55,752 nucleotides of DNA from an uncultured Lachnospiraceae bacterium (GCA_910585635.1 CAJUFE010000027.1:1-55752), one strand, 5' to 3'; positions 35,132-44,267 are shown, counted from the stretch's first letter. The notes: generated from the letters alone by a model not told the origin. Numbers and translations: made by a program.

Positions 35132-36466
35132 TCAATACCCATATCGTTTTCGGTACTTCACCAAAAATACCGCCGCCATCACTGTCCCCAGCAGCTCCGC
35201 CATCGGTGTCGCCACCCATACGCCGGTGACGCCGCCCAGCAGGAGGGGCATGATCTGAATGCTGGCGACCGTGAACAGAAAGGAACGTGAGAACGCCAGC
35301 ACTGCGGAAACTACCCCATTAGACAGAGCGGTAAACATCCCGCTGGCAAAGACGTTCAGCCCTACAAACAGCAATGCCAGAGAACAGGAACGGTTGCCCG
35401 TCACGGCCAGTGCGTGGACAGGGCTGTCCGGCCGGGCGAAGATGCCCACCAGGGGTACTGTCGCCAGGATAGAGACCACCGTACAGAGGACAGAGGCCCC
35501 GATGATAAACCGGATGCTAAAGCCCACCAGCTTTTTCAGCTTCTCATGGTCCTGCTCTCCATGATAATAGGAGATCATGGGGGCCACGCCGTAGGAGTAG
35601 CCGATGAACAGGGCACTGACGAACATCAGCACATACATGATGATGGTAATGGCCGCTACACCGTCCTCGCCCACATACTCCAGCATTGCCAGGTTGAACA
35701 GCAGGGTGGTGATGCCGGAGACCAGAGAGGTGGCTAACTCCGACATCCCATTGGTGGAGGCGTGGAACAGCACACTGCCCCGAAAGACCGGCTTCTGAAA
35801 ATGGAGTAGCGCTTCCTTTTTACGGAACACCAGGAAACCCACGACAGCGGTGATGGAATATCCCAGACCAGTGGCGATGGCCGCGCCTTGGATGCCCATG
35901 TCAAACAGGGAGATCAGCACATAGTCCAGGATGATGTTGGTCACGCCACCTGCAACGGTGCAGATCAGGGACAACTTCGACTTGTCGGCAGCGATCAGGT
36001 ACAGAGAAAAGTTATACATGAGCAGGATAGGGATGGTGAACAGCAGGTAGTTGCTCAGATAGGTGTGGCAGTAGCCGAACACCGCCGGGGAGAGGCTCAT
36101 CGTTCCCAGGAGGGTATCCATCAGGGTATAGCCCAGCACCATCATCACCGCGCCCACCACCCCATTGGTGAGGATCAGCAGCGTAAAATCCTGCCGGGCC
36201 TCCTGCTCCCTGTGTTCTCCCATCTTCTTCATCACCACGGCGCTGCCGCCAGTCGCCAGCATCCCGGAGACCGACGTGATCAGCGCGATGGCTGGAGCGG
36301 TCAGGTTGATGGCGGACAGAGCCTCCATACCGATCAGGTTGGAGACGAACAGCCCATCCACCATGGTATAAAAGGTGTTGAACACCGTCATGACGATGGT
36401 GGGAAAAGTAAATTTCAAAATGTTCCTGCCGGTGACCGGCAAATGATATGGATCTAATTTTTTCAT
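35132..36466 (-). CDS. MATE family multidrug/sodium antiporter
   Basis: A 444-residue MATE pump from the ATG at 36466 (AGGAGGAG site 4 bp before). Twelve membrane helices are expected; the start TGRNILKFTFPTIVMTVFNTFYTMVDGLFVSNLIG and the mid-protein repeat (FHASTNGMSELATSLVSG) fit the two-bundle fold. It exports drugs or other cations. It is divergent from a MerR regulator and has a MerR-type promoter about 190 bp upstream, so the pump is likely switched on by that regulator. A longer frame reaches 36598 but lacks a good ribosome site. Confidence 0.9.
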   Translation of the reverse strand: MKKLDPYHLPVTGRNILKFTFPTIVMTVFNTFYTMVDGLFVSNLIGMEALSAINLTAPAIALITSVSGMLATGGSAVVMKKMGEHREQEARQDFTLLILTNGVVGAVMMVLGYTLMDTLLGTMSLSPAVFGYCHTYLSNYLLFTIPILLMYNFSLYLIAADKSKLSLICTVAGGVTNIILDYVLISLFDMGIQGAAIATGLGYSITAVVGFLVFRKKEALLHFQKPVFRGSVLFHASTNGMSELATSLVSGITTLLFNLAMLEYVGEDGVAAITIIMYVLMFVSALFIGYSYGVAPMISYYHGEQDHEKLKKLVGFSIRFIIGASVLCTVVSILATVPLVGIFARPDSPVHALAVTGNRSCSLALLFVGLNVFASGMFTALSNGVVSAVLAFSRSFLFTVASIQIMPLLLGGVTGVWVATPMAELLGTVMAAVFLVKYRKRYGY

Positions 36467-36661
36467 GATCTCCTCCTGGTCATCTCCATTTGATATCCTG
36501 GTCATCTCCCAAGTCAAAATACTGCTTCTCTTTCCCCAGCGCCAGAAGCCAGACGGCGGAAATACGCCGGCCCTGGGCGGGAGCAGAGTAGTAGACACTG
36601 ATCACCCTCTGATCTTCGTCGTTTTTTTGATCTGGACTTGCAAATATCTTTGTCATAGAGT

Positions 36662-36692
36662 ATCATAAACCGTGTGGTCGCCACACAGTCAA
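36662..36692 (-). promoter_or_regulatory. MerR-type promoter of the MATE gene
   Basis: On the minus strand TTGACT (36687-36692) and TATGAT (36662-36667) are separated by 19 bp, and the spacer carries a palindrome GTGTGG-N3-CCACAC (36672-36686). An over-long spacer with a palindrome in it is the hallmark of MerR-family activation. It faces the pump gene and lies just upstream of the divergent regulator. Confidence 0.8.
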
Positions 36693-36723
36693 TCGGTATT
36701 TTGCAATTTGGAGAGAAAGTTTT

Positions 36724-37566
36724 ATGGAACGGAAAAAAGGCTGGCTGACCTCGGGAGCTTTTGCCGCTCTTTGCGGCACGACAAAAGAAACCTTGCGGCA
36801 CTATAAAGATGTGGGGCTCCTGTTGCCGGCCCACCGAGGAGACAATAACTATCTTTACTATGATGTGGAGCAGTTCTACGATCTTTACGCGATATTGATC
36901 CTCCGCCAGACCGGGACGCCCCTGGCCGAGATCCGCCGCTGTCTGGAGCGGCAGAACGCCAGAGAGACAGCGGCCCTGCTGCGGGAACAGCGTTTCAGGC
37001 TGGAGGCAGAGCGACAAAAACTGGAGCATATGGAATTTGTGCTGTCCAGTACTCTACGTAATCTGGAATTTGAACCGGGATCGGACATGGTCCCTCAGAC
37101 AGCCTGGTTTGAAGAAGAGCATTTGCTGGCTCTGCCAGTGGCGGAGTTAGAGGAGCTGATGTCCCCAAATGCCAGCGAGGACGAAATGCTGATCGTTGTG
37201 CTGGAGCGGTGTCAGAAGCTGTGCCGCCAATATGGGATACAGACGGATTTCCTGCTGGGGGCTATCCACCCACTGGTAGACCGGGGTACCCCCGGAGAGA
37301 TCCGTCATCTCTATACCCGCATCAAAGAAAAAACGGACTTCCCTTATTACAAAGAGAAGCCCGCTGGGCGGTATCTGTATCTCTGCTGCCGGGGACACTG
37401 GGACATCTCCACGGGTTATGCCGCGCTCTGGCACTACATCCGGGAACAGGGATTGGAAACTACCGGCGATCTCTACGCCTGCGATCTGGCTGGGTTTACC
37501 TTGAACTCAGTTGAAAAAAACGCGGCGTCTATCATTTCGGTGCGGCTGCTGGGATCTTCAGGATAA
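36724..37566 (+). CDS. MerR-family regulator with effector-binding domain
   Basis: 280 residues: winged helix-turn-helix (residues 8-75, WLTSGAFAALCGTTKETLRHYKDVGLLLP), a dimerisation coiled coil (about 80-120) and a C-terminal GyrI-like domain of BmrR type (RIKEKTDFPYYKEKPAGRYLYLCCRGHWDISTGYAALWHYI). Such domains bind bulky hydrophobic drugs. The gene has GGAGAG before its ATG and is divergent from the MATE pump. Together they form a self-contained drug response unit. Confidence 0.9.
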   Translation: MERKKGWLTSGAFAALCGTTKETLRHYKDVGLLLPAHRGDNNYLYYDVEQFYDLYAILILRQTGTPLAEIRRCLERQNARETAALLREQRFRLEAERQKLEHMEFVLSSTLRNLEFEPGSDMVPQTAWFEEEHLLALPVAELEELMSPNASEDEMLIVVLERCQKLCRQYGIQTDFLLGAIHPLVDRGTPGEIRHLYTRIKEKTDFPYYKEKPAGRYLYLCCRGHWDISTGYAALWHYIREQGLETTGDLYACDLAGFTLNSVEKNAASIISVRLLGSSG

Positions 37567-37630
37567 AGCGGTGATCCATATGCTAAACTGGATACAGCAG
37601 CAGATCATAGAACGGATGGGGGACACATAG

Positions 37631-38128
37631 ATGGCGACATGGAGCGTGATCCGGAAAAAACTCGAAACAGACTATCTGGCGCAAAGCCTGCGGGGGCATA
37701 TCCAATATTATGCCACATCCTATAGCAAAAGCCCAGATCACGAAGGACGTGCGGCGATACGATATGACGGGAAAGAGATCATCAAAGGCTGCTATTGGAA
37801 CAACTGGGTGAAAGCATACGCATTCCCCCGGGATGAAAAATGGGCTCAGCGTATGACCGTAGAGCATGCGTACATCGATGACGTGGCCCTTAGACTGGGG
37901 GTTTTTGACCAGCGCTGCTTTTACAGAGCCTTTGAAAGATTCGATAACCAGAGTATCGAAAAAAGCTTGATCAGTGACGACCTGATCGTCAGGATATTTG
38001 CCATACTTGACAGAAGGGTCGGAAAGCGCAGGCTGCTCCAGATCCAAAAAACGATCAAAGATGAGCCCGAGACCTTCCAGGAATTTTTTGCGATCCGGGC
38101 CAAAGCTGAAGGGCTGGATCTGGGATAA
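37631..38128 (+). CDS. SF0329 family protein
   Basis: 165 residues that begin ATWSVIRKKLETDYLAQSLRGHIQYYATSY, the typical start of the SF0329 family in Firmicutes; a later GKEIIKGCYWNNW segment also fits. No membrane segment or known catalytic motif is seen. Function unknown. A GGGGG stretch serves as ribosome site. The stop at 38126-38128 directly abuts the stop of the convergent gene. Confidence 0.8.
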   Translation: MATWSVIRKKLETDYLAQSLRGHIQYYATSYSKSPDHEGRAAIRYDGKEIIKGCYWNNWVKAYAFPRDEKWAQRMTVEHAYIDDVALRLGVFDQRCFYRAFERFDNQSIEKSLISDDLIVRIFAILDRRVGKRRLLQIQKTIKDEPETFQEFFAIRAKAEGLDLG

Positions 38129-38551
38129 CTATAAATATCCGTTGATCTTTTTGGCCAGATCATCAAGCACGGCCCGTGTAGGTTTACCTGCATCGTGATA
38201 CAGTTTCACCATCTTAGAGATCAACACAGGATCACGGACCAAGGATACCGCTATTTCCTTATCCACAAAACCTCTCAATGAATCTAAAGCGATCTCAAAA
38301 AGCTCTTCATCCTCCGTATCGAGCAACTCCAATAACAGTGATGATCCGTACTCCTTATCGCGATCATATAAACAGTATGCGATCTTTTTCTTCCACTCAA
38401 CATCTTTTGTTGATACCTTCTCCAGCAACATTTCCCAGTCACATGGTTTGAGATCTGCTATGATCTCTCTCGCGATATCTACCCCTTCATCATACCAATA
38501 GTCCATGGGCAGATAGCCCGATAAATATTTGTCGAGTCTATCATACACCAT
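38129..38551 (-). CDS. Putative immunity protein, HEAT-like helical
   Basis: About 140 residues from the ATG at 38551, preceded by a GGGGGGAAG stretch. It is all-helical and acidic (WEMLLEKVSTKDVEWKKKIAYCLYD, SSLLLELLDTEDEELFEIALDSLRGFVDKE), like the HEAT-type immunity proteins seen in toxin loci. No specific family recognised. First of the long minus-strand array on its left side. Confidence 0.6.
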   Translation of the reverse strand: MVYDRLDKYLSGYLPMDYWYDEGVDIAREIIADLKPCDWEMLLEKVSTKDVEWKKKIAYCLYDRDKEYGSSLLLELLDTEDEELFEIALDSLRGFVDKEIAVSLVRDPVLISKMVKLYHDAGKPTRAVLDDLAKKINGYL

Positions 38552-38582
38552 CCTTCTTCCCCCCATCCTCTCCACTACAGCA

Positions 38583-38858
38583 TCAGCCTTCTGCATACAA
38601 TATATGATCTTCTTTCAGACCTGGCACCTCCCCTAAGATCATCAGCTCACAAGTCATCCCTTCACTTATCTCATCAAGTTTATGTCGATAAGCGCTTATC
38701 TTTTCAATGATAAACCCCTGATCCTTTGCAGCGTTAGCGTGATCGAAAAGGAATAACGCATCACCTACCCTCAAATCCTTTAAAACACGTCCCTGTAACC
38801 TTGACCGACCTTCACAAATAGTATGATCAGACATAAGAAATGCTTTTTTTAGATCCAT
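38583..38858 (-). CDS. Small beta-barrel protein resembling EF-Tu domain II
   Basis: A 91-residue protein with the pattern GRSRLQGRVLKDLRVGDALFLFDH ... IEKISAYRHKLDEISEGMTCELMILGE, like the second domain of translational GTPases (GxV..G.I..GD.V ... I..Y...L.E...G). No GTPase domain is attached. AGGAG lies before the ATG. It could be an immunity protein that mimics an elongation factor domain; this is inference from fold pattern and neighbours only. Confidence 0.6.
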   Translation of the reverse strand: MDLKKAFLMSDHTICEGRSRLQGRVLKDLRVGDALFLFDHANAAKDQGFIIEKISAYRHKLDEISEGMTCELMILGEVPGLKEDHILYAEG

Positions 38859-38871
38859 CCTATTTTTCTCC

Positions 38872-39309
38872 TCAGCCCTTCAGTCCATGCTCCACTAATG
38901 CCTGCAAAAAGCCACAGCCTCCATGTAACCTGGCATTTTCTTCACTATGCACGAAAATATAGACCTGATCCTCACACACCCTGTCGTCCACCTTAAATAC
39001 CCCCAGATCCCCTGTTTCAAGATCGATCACAGGGAATAGGCCATACGTATCGACCCATTCTTTTTCTACATTTTTCAATAGATAAAACGTACTATCCGCA
39101 TCACAGGAGTATACTACCGTATATGCAAAATACCCACCACCATATTTTTTTAAAAATGCCCTATAGCTTTCCGGAAATTTCAAACAATAGTAGTCTTCCA
39201 TTTGATCTATATCCGCATCCGACGGGATCTTATCACGATCTAGCTCAAACAATACAGGATCTTTTCTTTTTCTTTTTTCCACCAACTCTACAAATTCTTT
39301 AAATACCAT
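38872..39309 (-). CDS. SMI1/KNR4 (SUKH-1) immunity-type protein
   Basis: 145 residues with SUKH hallmarks: PSDADIDQMEDYYCLKFPESYRAFLKKYGGGYF near the start and FPVIDLETGDLGVFKVDD and HGGCGFLQALVEHGLKG later. SUKH proteins neutralise nuclease and other polymorphic toxins by direct binding. No cognate toxin lies next to it. Confidence 0.8.
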   Translation of the reverse strand: MVFKEFVELVEKRKRKDPVLFELDRDKIPSDADIDQMEDYYCLKFPESYRAFLKKYGGGYFAYTVVYSCDADSTFYLLKNVEKEWVDTYGLFPVIDLETGDLGVFKVDDRVCEDQVYIFVHSEENARLHGGCGFLQALVEHGLKG

Positions 39310-39317
39310 GATCCGCT

Positions 39318-40037
39318 CTATCTCCTTCGAAAAAAATCCGGGTCATGATCACAGACACATCCCAGTTCTCCACATTTTATCACCACGTCCGGACTTTCTT
39401 TTGAAAATATCATCCCCATATTATACTGGAGTGTGCTCTGCTTCAGATTTGCCAGCAGATATCCATGATCCGGCAGATAGTTATCAGCCAGGACCATCAG
39501 CATCGTAGCCAGGCTTTTGACCGTTCCAAAGCCGATCCTCAATACAACTTGGCCACAGTTCTCACTCACATCTTCTCCAGATCTGTCCATGATCTTGATC
39601 CTCGCGATATTTTGCCACCCTAATTCATACGCCTCAATAAGATCATCATATGTCTCAATAGTTTCTCCGCATGCAGGTTCTCTGATCTCGACCTTTCTGT
39701 GGATCGTATTTCTTATATGTATCTGTTTACATACCACTGGACCATGCAATTTTTCCTGCTCACCCACCTGTACAACAAGAAAAGGACTTCCTGGCGTCAA
39801 GAAAAATCCCATTGCCTGATCTCCTGGTATCCCTCCTCCTAAAGGGTCGATATGGATATGGGTCTGCTTGATCCTATCCATATCTTCATATAGCCAGATC
39901 AGATTCGTCGCAAAGCCGACCAACGCCGCTTTGCTAAATGTCAATTCCACTTTGTGATCACTATCGATGCCTCTTCCCGATAGATCGATCCTGGACACTT
40001 CGTTGATCTCAACCGGTTTGTTCAGATCAAGGATCAT
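39318..40037 (-). CDS. Putative immunity protein (239 aa)
   Basis: The first half shows the pattern LTFSKAALVGFATNLIWLYEDMDRIKQTHIHIDPLGGGIPGDQAMGFFLTPGSPFLVVQV, resembling small immunity proteins with an HIHxDP motif. The second half (GQVVLRIGFGTVKSLATMLMVLADNYLPDHGYLLANLKQ) is similar in style and may be a second domain. The C-terminus has CGELGCVCDHDPDFFRRR, perhaps metal binding. AGGAGG before the ATG. Function inferred from style and context. Confidence 0.55.
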   Translation of the reverse strand: MILDLNKPVEINEVSRIDLSGRGIDSDHKVELTFSKAALVGFATNLIWLYEDMDRIKQTHIHIDPLGGGIPGDQAMGFFLTPGSPFLVVQVGEQEKLHGPVVCKQIHIRNTIHRKVEIREPACGETIETYDDLIEAYELGWQNIARIKIMDRSGEDVSENCGQVVLRIGFGTVKSLATMLMVLADNYLPDHGYLLANLKQSTLQYNMGMIFSKESPDVVIKCGELGCVCDHDPDFFRRR

Positions 40038-40092
40038 ATATACCTCCTGTTATTTCAAAGACATGGGCTTCAAATCTATCTAAGATGTTTTA

Positions 40093-40938
40093 TCATACAT
40101 CTATATTTATAAACCTCATCATTTTTTCTATATCTGCATCACTTATTTCCCGGATATCGACTCCTGAGATCTCTGATATCTTTATTGCCACTTTATGATA
40201 CCTCGAAAAATGCATCAAGAACTTCTGTTTATCGCACCCCTCGATCCTATCTCCAACGATCTTTTTATCGCTTATGTTACATATCTTATTTCTCTTTATA
40301 CAGCATGTATCTAACCAGCATCTCCCCAAGCGATCTGCCTTATCTATGATCAATTCATTTTGGAAACCTTCCGCCATGATCTCTTTACAGATCCGATCCA
40401 CTGTGATCCTTTTATTTAATCCACGCTCAGTCAAGGAAACACCGATATGTAACTTTCTACACCTTGATGCATAACTTCGTTGTACCTTTGTTACTACTCT
40501 ATCTCTATATACCTTATACCGGATATCAGCTTTCAAGTGGTTTTTTAACACATTTGTTTTATCTCGATATCCTGACAGATCATCTATGACGGAATGGATC
40601 CTTCTATTTGCAAAAGTTTTTATCCCATACGTTGATAAGACTTCATACTCCATACAGATGATCGGTATAAAGTAGATATCATCTGCCTTTATCCCATCAA
40701 TCTTCTTATAGGCTATCTCCAATTCATTTTTAACATCCCCATTCCCCGGAGAATCATCATATATGATGATAGCCTTATCGCCTTCACCCATTTTTCGTAT
40801 GATATCTTCTATCTTCCTTCCAAGCTTATATATCCCATTTAAGTTTTCAACAACAAACTTACCATCAAAATATATCTTATTTAATAAATTTACCAAATGA
40901 TATCCACCTTTATTATCTTCACAGTACAAATGGACCAT
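40093..40938 (-). CDS. TOPRIM-like protein of a three-gene ATPase cassette
   Basis: A 281-residue protein I do not recognise by family. Its start, VHLYCEDNKGGYHLVNLLNKIYF, has an early Glu (E7), and KAIIIYDDSPGNGD gives an acidic DD pair at residues 61-62 (with D68), as in TOPRIM folds of OLD and DUF4435 nucleases. The C-terminal half is basic, with cysteines. It starts 3 bp after the stop of the small ATPase gene and is probably coexpressed. I infer a nuclease or RNA/DNA-acting effector; a search is needed to confirm. Confidence 0.5.
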   Translation of the reverse strand: MVHLYCEDNKGGYHLVNLLNKIYFDGKFVVENLNGIYKLGRKIEDIIRKMGEGDKAIIIYDDSPGNGDVKNELEIAYKKIDGIKADDIYFIPIICMEYEVLSTYGIKTFANRRIHSVIDDLSGYRDKTNVLKNHLKADIRYKVYRDRVVTKVQRSYASRCRKLHIGVSLTERGLNKRITVDRICKEIMAEGFQNELIIDKADRLGRCWLDTCCIKRNKICNISDKKIVGDRIEGCDKQKFLMHFSRYHKVAIKISEISGVDIREISDADIEKMMRFINIDV

Positions 40939-40941
40939 ATA

Positions 40942-41370
40942 TCACCTCACAACATCCGGAAATTTATAGGTCAATGTTGCCCGTCCGTTCTTTATTTCTA
41001 AAGTAGCTATCTCACTTAAATTATGCTCGATCTCCAGATCCCTTCCAAATAAAATATACTGGTTATACCCGTCACGATCTATAAATCCAACAAGATCCGG
41101 CCTTGCTCTGAACACATCATTTGCCTGATCGATAACAACAATGACCCCTTTATTTTCACTTATAAATCTTAACACTGCCTCATAACTGTTATTATTTTTT
41201 ATATTCTCATAACACACAGGATACACGCTTTCTGCTCCTTGCGTGTTTAATTGCTTCCACAGATATGTTTTTCCTGTTGCTGAATCACCTTCTATAACGA
41301 TCCGGTCCCCTCTTAAAGACAGATCTATGTCTAATCCATCTTCCGATCGAAATCTCAAGTTTTTATGCAT
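40942..41370 (-). CDS. Small P-loop ATPase of the same cassette
   Basis: 142 residues from the ATG at 41370, which overlaps the upstream stop (ATGCATAA). Walker A is IEGDSATGKTYLWKQL (GDSATGKT at 28-35) and a Walker B-like strand is GVIVVIDQAND (76-82). It is much shorter than AAA or ABC proteins and may be a sensor or regulator. The context suggests it works with the TOPRIM-like and DUF4869 proteins. Confidence 0.65.
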   Translation of the reverse strand: MHKNLRFRSEDGLDIDLSLRGDRIVIEGDSATGKTYLWKQLNTQGAESVYPVCYENIKNNNSYEAVLRFISENKGVIVVIDQANDVFRARPDLVGFIDRDGYNQYILFGRDLEIEHNLSEIATLEIKNGRATLTYKFPDVVR

Positions 41371-41869
41371 CTTCCTCATCCCCCCATAAATGGTCTTCTC
41401 TGCACATTTCCAAATATGCCTGTTCCGCATCTATGATACTTGTCACGATTTCATTTCCAACCTTTATCTTTATATTTTTTTTATCCTTCCCAAAATCTTT
41501 ATGCTCGCAATAAGCATATACATCAACATCTTTGGTCATTTCCGTTATCAAATGATTTATAGCATTTCCACCACATGATGTGATATTAAAAATAAAGTTC
41601 GCGATATTATGGGTTTTGATCGCATGATTGATACATAACAATGTCTTACATCCTTCTGATAGATCGCCTATCCCGATCGGCATATCAGAAAACTTTCCAT
41701 AGATCGTACTAGCATTTAGCAAACTACTTTCTTCCACTATATTTACGATCCTTATATCTGTTCCATCCAGATATTTTGTAACCTTTTGTTTGATAAAATA
41801 ATCAGCCCAAGGAATTTTAATATTTAATAAAGCATCTGGTATATCTTTCTCATCATATAAGCATAACAT
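41363..41869 (-). CDS. DUF4869 family protein
   Basis: 168 residues. The pattern DLSEGCKTLLCINHAIKTHNIANFIFNITSCGGNAINHLITEMTKDVDVYAYCEH resembles DUF4869 (P..LSgGvKtLil, FN.S.cGdN). It is the first gene of the three-gene run with an 8-bp overlap to the ATPase. Function unknown. A GGGGG site precedes the ATG. Much more AT-rich than region 3 genes. Confidence 0.65.
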   Translation of the reverse strand: MLCLYDEKDIPDALLNIKIPWADYFIKQKVTKYLDGTDIRIVNIVEESSLLNASTIYGKFSDMPIGIGDLSEGCKTLLCINHAIKTHNIANFIFNITSCGGNAINHLITEMTKDVDVYAYCEHKDFGKDKKNIKIKVGNEIVTSIIDAEQAYLEMCREDHLWGDEEDA

Positions 41870-42005
41870 ATTTTACACCCCCGCATCAGACATCACGATC
41901 AGTATATCACATATCCTCAAATGATCGCAACAGAAAAGGACAGCTGCTTCTGTCTATGGACACGAGAACGATCACCGCTATAGAAAGCCTCGCTCCTCCA
42001 AGGAT

Positions 42006-43685
42006 CTAAGGGACACCTGGTATCTCCGGCCGATCTACCTTCGGTGTGAACACCGAGCAAGGCTTCCACGCCTCTTCCGGGATCAGCAGCCCTTCTACCA
42101 TCTCCTCGATCTGTTCCCACTCTTCCGGTGACAGGTCCATAAGAGGGCCGCAAAGCCTTCCGTCATGGTAATAGTCCTGGAACTGATGATACCCCGCATC
42201 CCCTTCCTTAAGCTCCTCACTTCCCGTCCACTCCGTCTTACTATAGAATTTTTCTCTTATCTCCCAGCTCCCCCAGTGCTGTGGATCCGGCCTTGTGATC
42301 CACCAGGCCCTGTTGCCCTGATACCATTCTACGCCCAAGATCCTCCCATTGATCAAGGGGACCGTATGATAATGGGCATCCGCCGACATATAACTCCCTT
42401 CCCACATCTTGATGTGCCCATCTTCATAGCGGAAGTAGGCCGTCGCGTTGACCAGGTCTGAGGAGGTCCGTATCATCAGCTCTTTCGTCCCATCCTGATC
42501 AAAGTCCATAAGGAGATAGCTCCAGCTGCATCTTCCCCCATCTCTTTCCAGGTCATCCTCATAACGGCCCTGAAGACCGCCCCAGCGCTCATCCTCCACC
42601 AGGGAGAAGTCTCCCTCCATCATGGATCGGTACAGCTCCCACTCCTTTCCGCTCTCCTCATTTAGAGGGAGCGCAGCGGTCTCCTCCAGCAGATAGCGGG
42701 GCGGCTGCTCCTCGCCCGGGAGATAGCCCTGATCCTCCCCATCCCCAAATAGCACGGCGAAGGACATGGGATGAGGTGCATCCTTTATCATCCTGATGTA
42801 AGCCTGATCCAGCTGGGTCACCGCCTCCTCCCCTGTCACCGTATACGCCTGTCCATCCAGCGTTACCTGACAAGCATATCCCTCATCTTTTCTCCAATGA
42901 TAAGACACCTGAGCGCCGCCCCCCATGTCTACCGCCTCAAGATCATGGATATCCACATAATAGCTGCCCAAAGAGCTATCCACCTGGATGGAACGATCGG
43001 CAAACATCTGCCCCGCCCCCAGCAGCCTCCAATCTGGCTCCTTTTGCTGGTACAGCTCCACCTGCTCCTCTTTTGGATGATATTTCAGCACACAGGGACC
43101 TTCTGTGTCGATGATCAGCTCCGGCAAGCCGTCGCCGTCATAGTCCTGATAGAAAAAGTCCGACTGACGGACCACCCGCAGGAACGCCTCATCGCCCATC
43201 TTCGCTCCATCTGTGAGTAGCTCTCTATAGATCCTGTAGGCGGCCGAGCCTTCCTGATCCCGGCACCGGATGGGCGCCTGGCCTGTGATCGCCTTTAAGA
43301 ATGCCTCCTTATAGGCCCGGTCTGTCCGGGCATCATAGCGCTCTGTGTCCACAGGGGACTCCTGGATCGTAAAGTCGATATCCGGGAACTCTCCATCGGC
43401 TCCTCTCGTCTCCGTTCCCAGGACACCTCCCGCGGTCGTGTCTCCAACCTCTCCCGCCGTCTTATCTCCACCTTTTCCTATGCCCTTGTCCCCGACCTTT
43501 CCTGTGCTCTTGTCCCCGGTCCCTTCTTCGATCGCTCCGTCGCCCCCTCCTCCATCTGTGCAGACCCCACCATCAGCCTCCTGCTCTGATGGCTCCACAT
43601 GGAGATGACACCCCTCCATGGTCCCAAAGCAAAGACACAATGCGGCGACTGCGATGGATGTCCTCCATATCATCCTCGTATCCAT
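42006..43685 (-). CDS. Secreted/lipoprotein with Asp-rich DYDGDGLPEL module (paralog 1)
   Basis: 559 residues. A hydrophobic signal sequence (SIAVAALCLCFGTMEGC) is followed by a Cys that may be lipidated, although MEGC is not the canonical lipobox. A Gly/Asp/Lys/Thr-rich repeat linker (about residues 45-105, DKTAGEVGD-type) leads to globular modules with FFYQDYDGDGLPELIIDTEGPCVLKYHP, a calcium-binding-like motif, and a second WSYLLMDFDQDGTKELMIRT motif, similar to VCBS/FG-GAP. It sits among immunity genes. Its larger paralog lies at 46107-48581. Function unknown. Confidence 0.7.
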   Translation of the reverse strand: MDTRMIWRTSIAVAALCLCFGTMEGCHLHVEPSEQEADGGVCTDGGGGDGAIEEGTGDKSTGKVGDKGIGKGGDKTAGEVGDTTAGGVLGTETRGADGEFPDIDFTIQESPVDTERYDARTDRAYKEAFLKAITGQAPIRCRDQEGSAAYRIYRELLTDGAKMGDEAFLRVVRQSDFFYQDYDGDGLPELIIDTEGPCVLKYHPKEEQVELYQQKEPDWRLLGAGQMFADRSIQVDSSLGSYYVDIHDLEAVDMGGGAQVSYHWRKDEGYACQVTLDGQAYTVTGEEAVTQLDQAYIRMIKDAPHPMSFAVLFGDGEDQGYLPGEEQPPRYLLEETAALPLNEESGKEWELYRSMMEGDFSLVEDERWGGLQGRYEDDLERDGGRCSWSYLLMDFDQDGTKELMIRTSSDLVNATAYFRYEDGHIKMWEGSYMSADAHYHTVPLINGRILGVEWYQGNRAWWITRPDPQHWGSWEIREKFYSKTEWTGSEELKEGDAGYHQFQDYYHDGRLCGPLMDLSPEEWEQIEEMVEGLLIPEEAWKPCSVFTPKVDRPEIPGVP

Positions 43686-43780
43686 AGCCGCTCATCCTCT
43701 CATGAAATCGATATGATCGATGACCATGATGCTGGCCATCGCCATGATACACCAAAACTTTACTATACAAAACTGTCATT

Positions 43781-43987
43781 TTAGGTTGATCTAAACACAT
43801 AGATATGATCGATCGGTGCCTTTAGTTGATCCCAATCTTCTATATCTTCTAATTCGAAGCAGATCCCTTTTATATCCTCTAATTCGTAAGTATCATGATT
43901 TTGGATATAATTCCCGATCTTCTCCTTCACATCGCAAAGAGTTGAGCCTAAGCCTATTGTTCCTTCATATCCAAAATTTTTGCTCAA
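43781..43987 (-). pseudogene. Fragment of an immunity-type protein
   Basis: A 68-codon frame that starts only with TTG and has no clear ribosome site. The end TLCDVKEKIGNYIQNHDTYELEDIKGICFELEDIEDWDQL looks like the C-terminal half of a longer family of immunity-like proteins. It overlaps the DUF3969 gene end by 23 bp. I judge it an N-terminally truncated remnant. Confidence 0.45.
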
Positions 43988-44267
43988 ATGGCTCGTACTT
44001 TTTCATTTCTTCCAAAGCTTCTGATTTCAGTCCATCAATATATTTTTCTAAATCCTGAGGTAATAAAGAATCGATATCTTCTAGTTCACATCCTTTTTCT
44101 AATATTTCAATGAGCGATCCTCTATAATTTTTTTCTTTTAATCGATCGATCATATGTGGAGAAAACAAAAATTTCTCCGATTCGGCGATCGACAATGCCC
44201 CCTTTTTAACAGCTTCTAATGTTCCAATAATACTGATCAGCATTTTTTTCTCATTTATTTCTGACAT
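43965..44267 (-). CDS. DUF3969 family protein
   Basis: 100 residues from ATG at 44267 (AAAGGA upstream). The pattern LISIIGTLEAVKKGALSIAESEKFLFSPHMIDRL ... ELEDIDSLLPQDLEKYIDGLKSEALEEMKKYE matches DUF3969, common in toxin-immunity arrays. All-helical, cytoplasmic, function unknown but probably immunity. Confidence 0.75.
   Translation of the reverse strand: MSEINEKKMLISIIGTLEAVKKGALSIAESEKFLFSPHMIDRLKEKNYRGSLIEILEKGCELEDIDSLLPQDLEKYIDGLKSEALEEMKKYEPFEQKFWI

Noticed and set aside
37580..37630. 16-codon frame MLNWIQQQIIERMGDT before the SF0329 gene
   Set aside because: It resembles the first residues of AraC-like proteins but is far too short to support.
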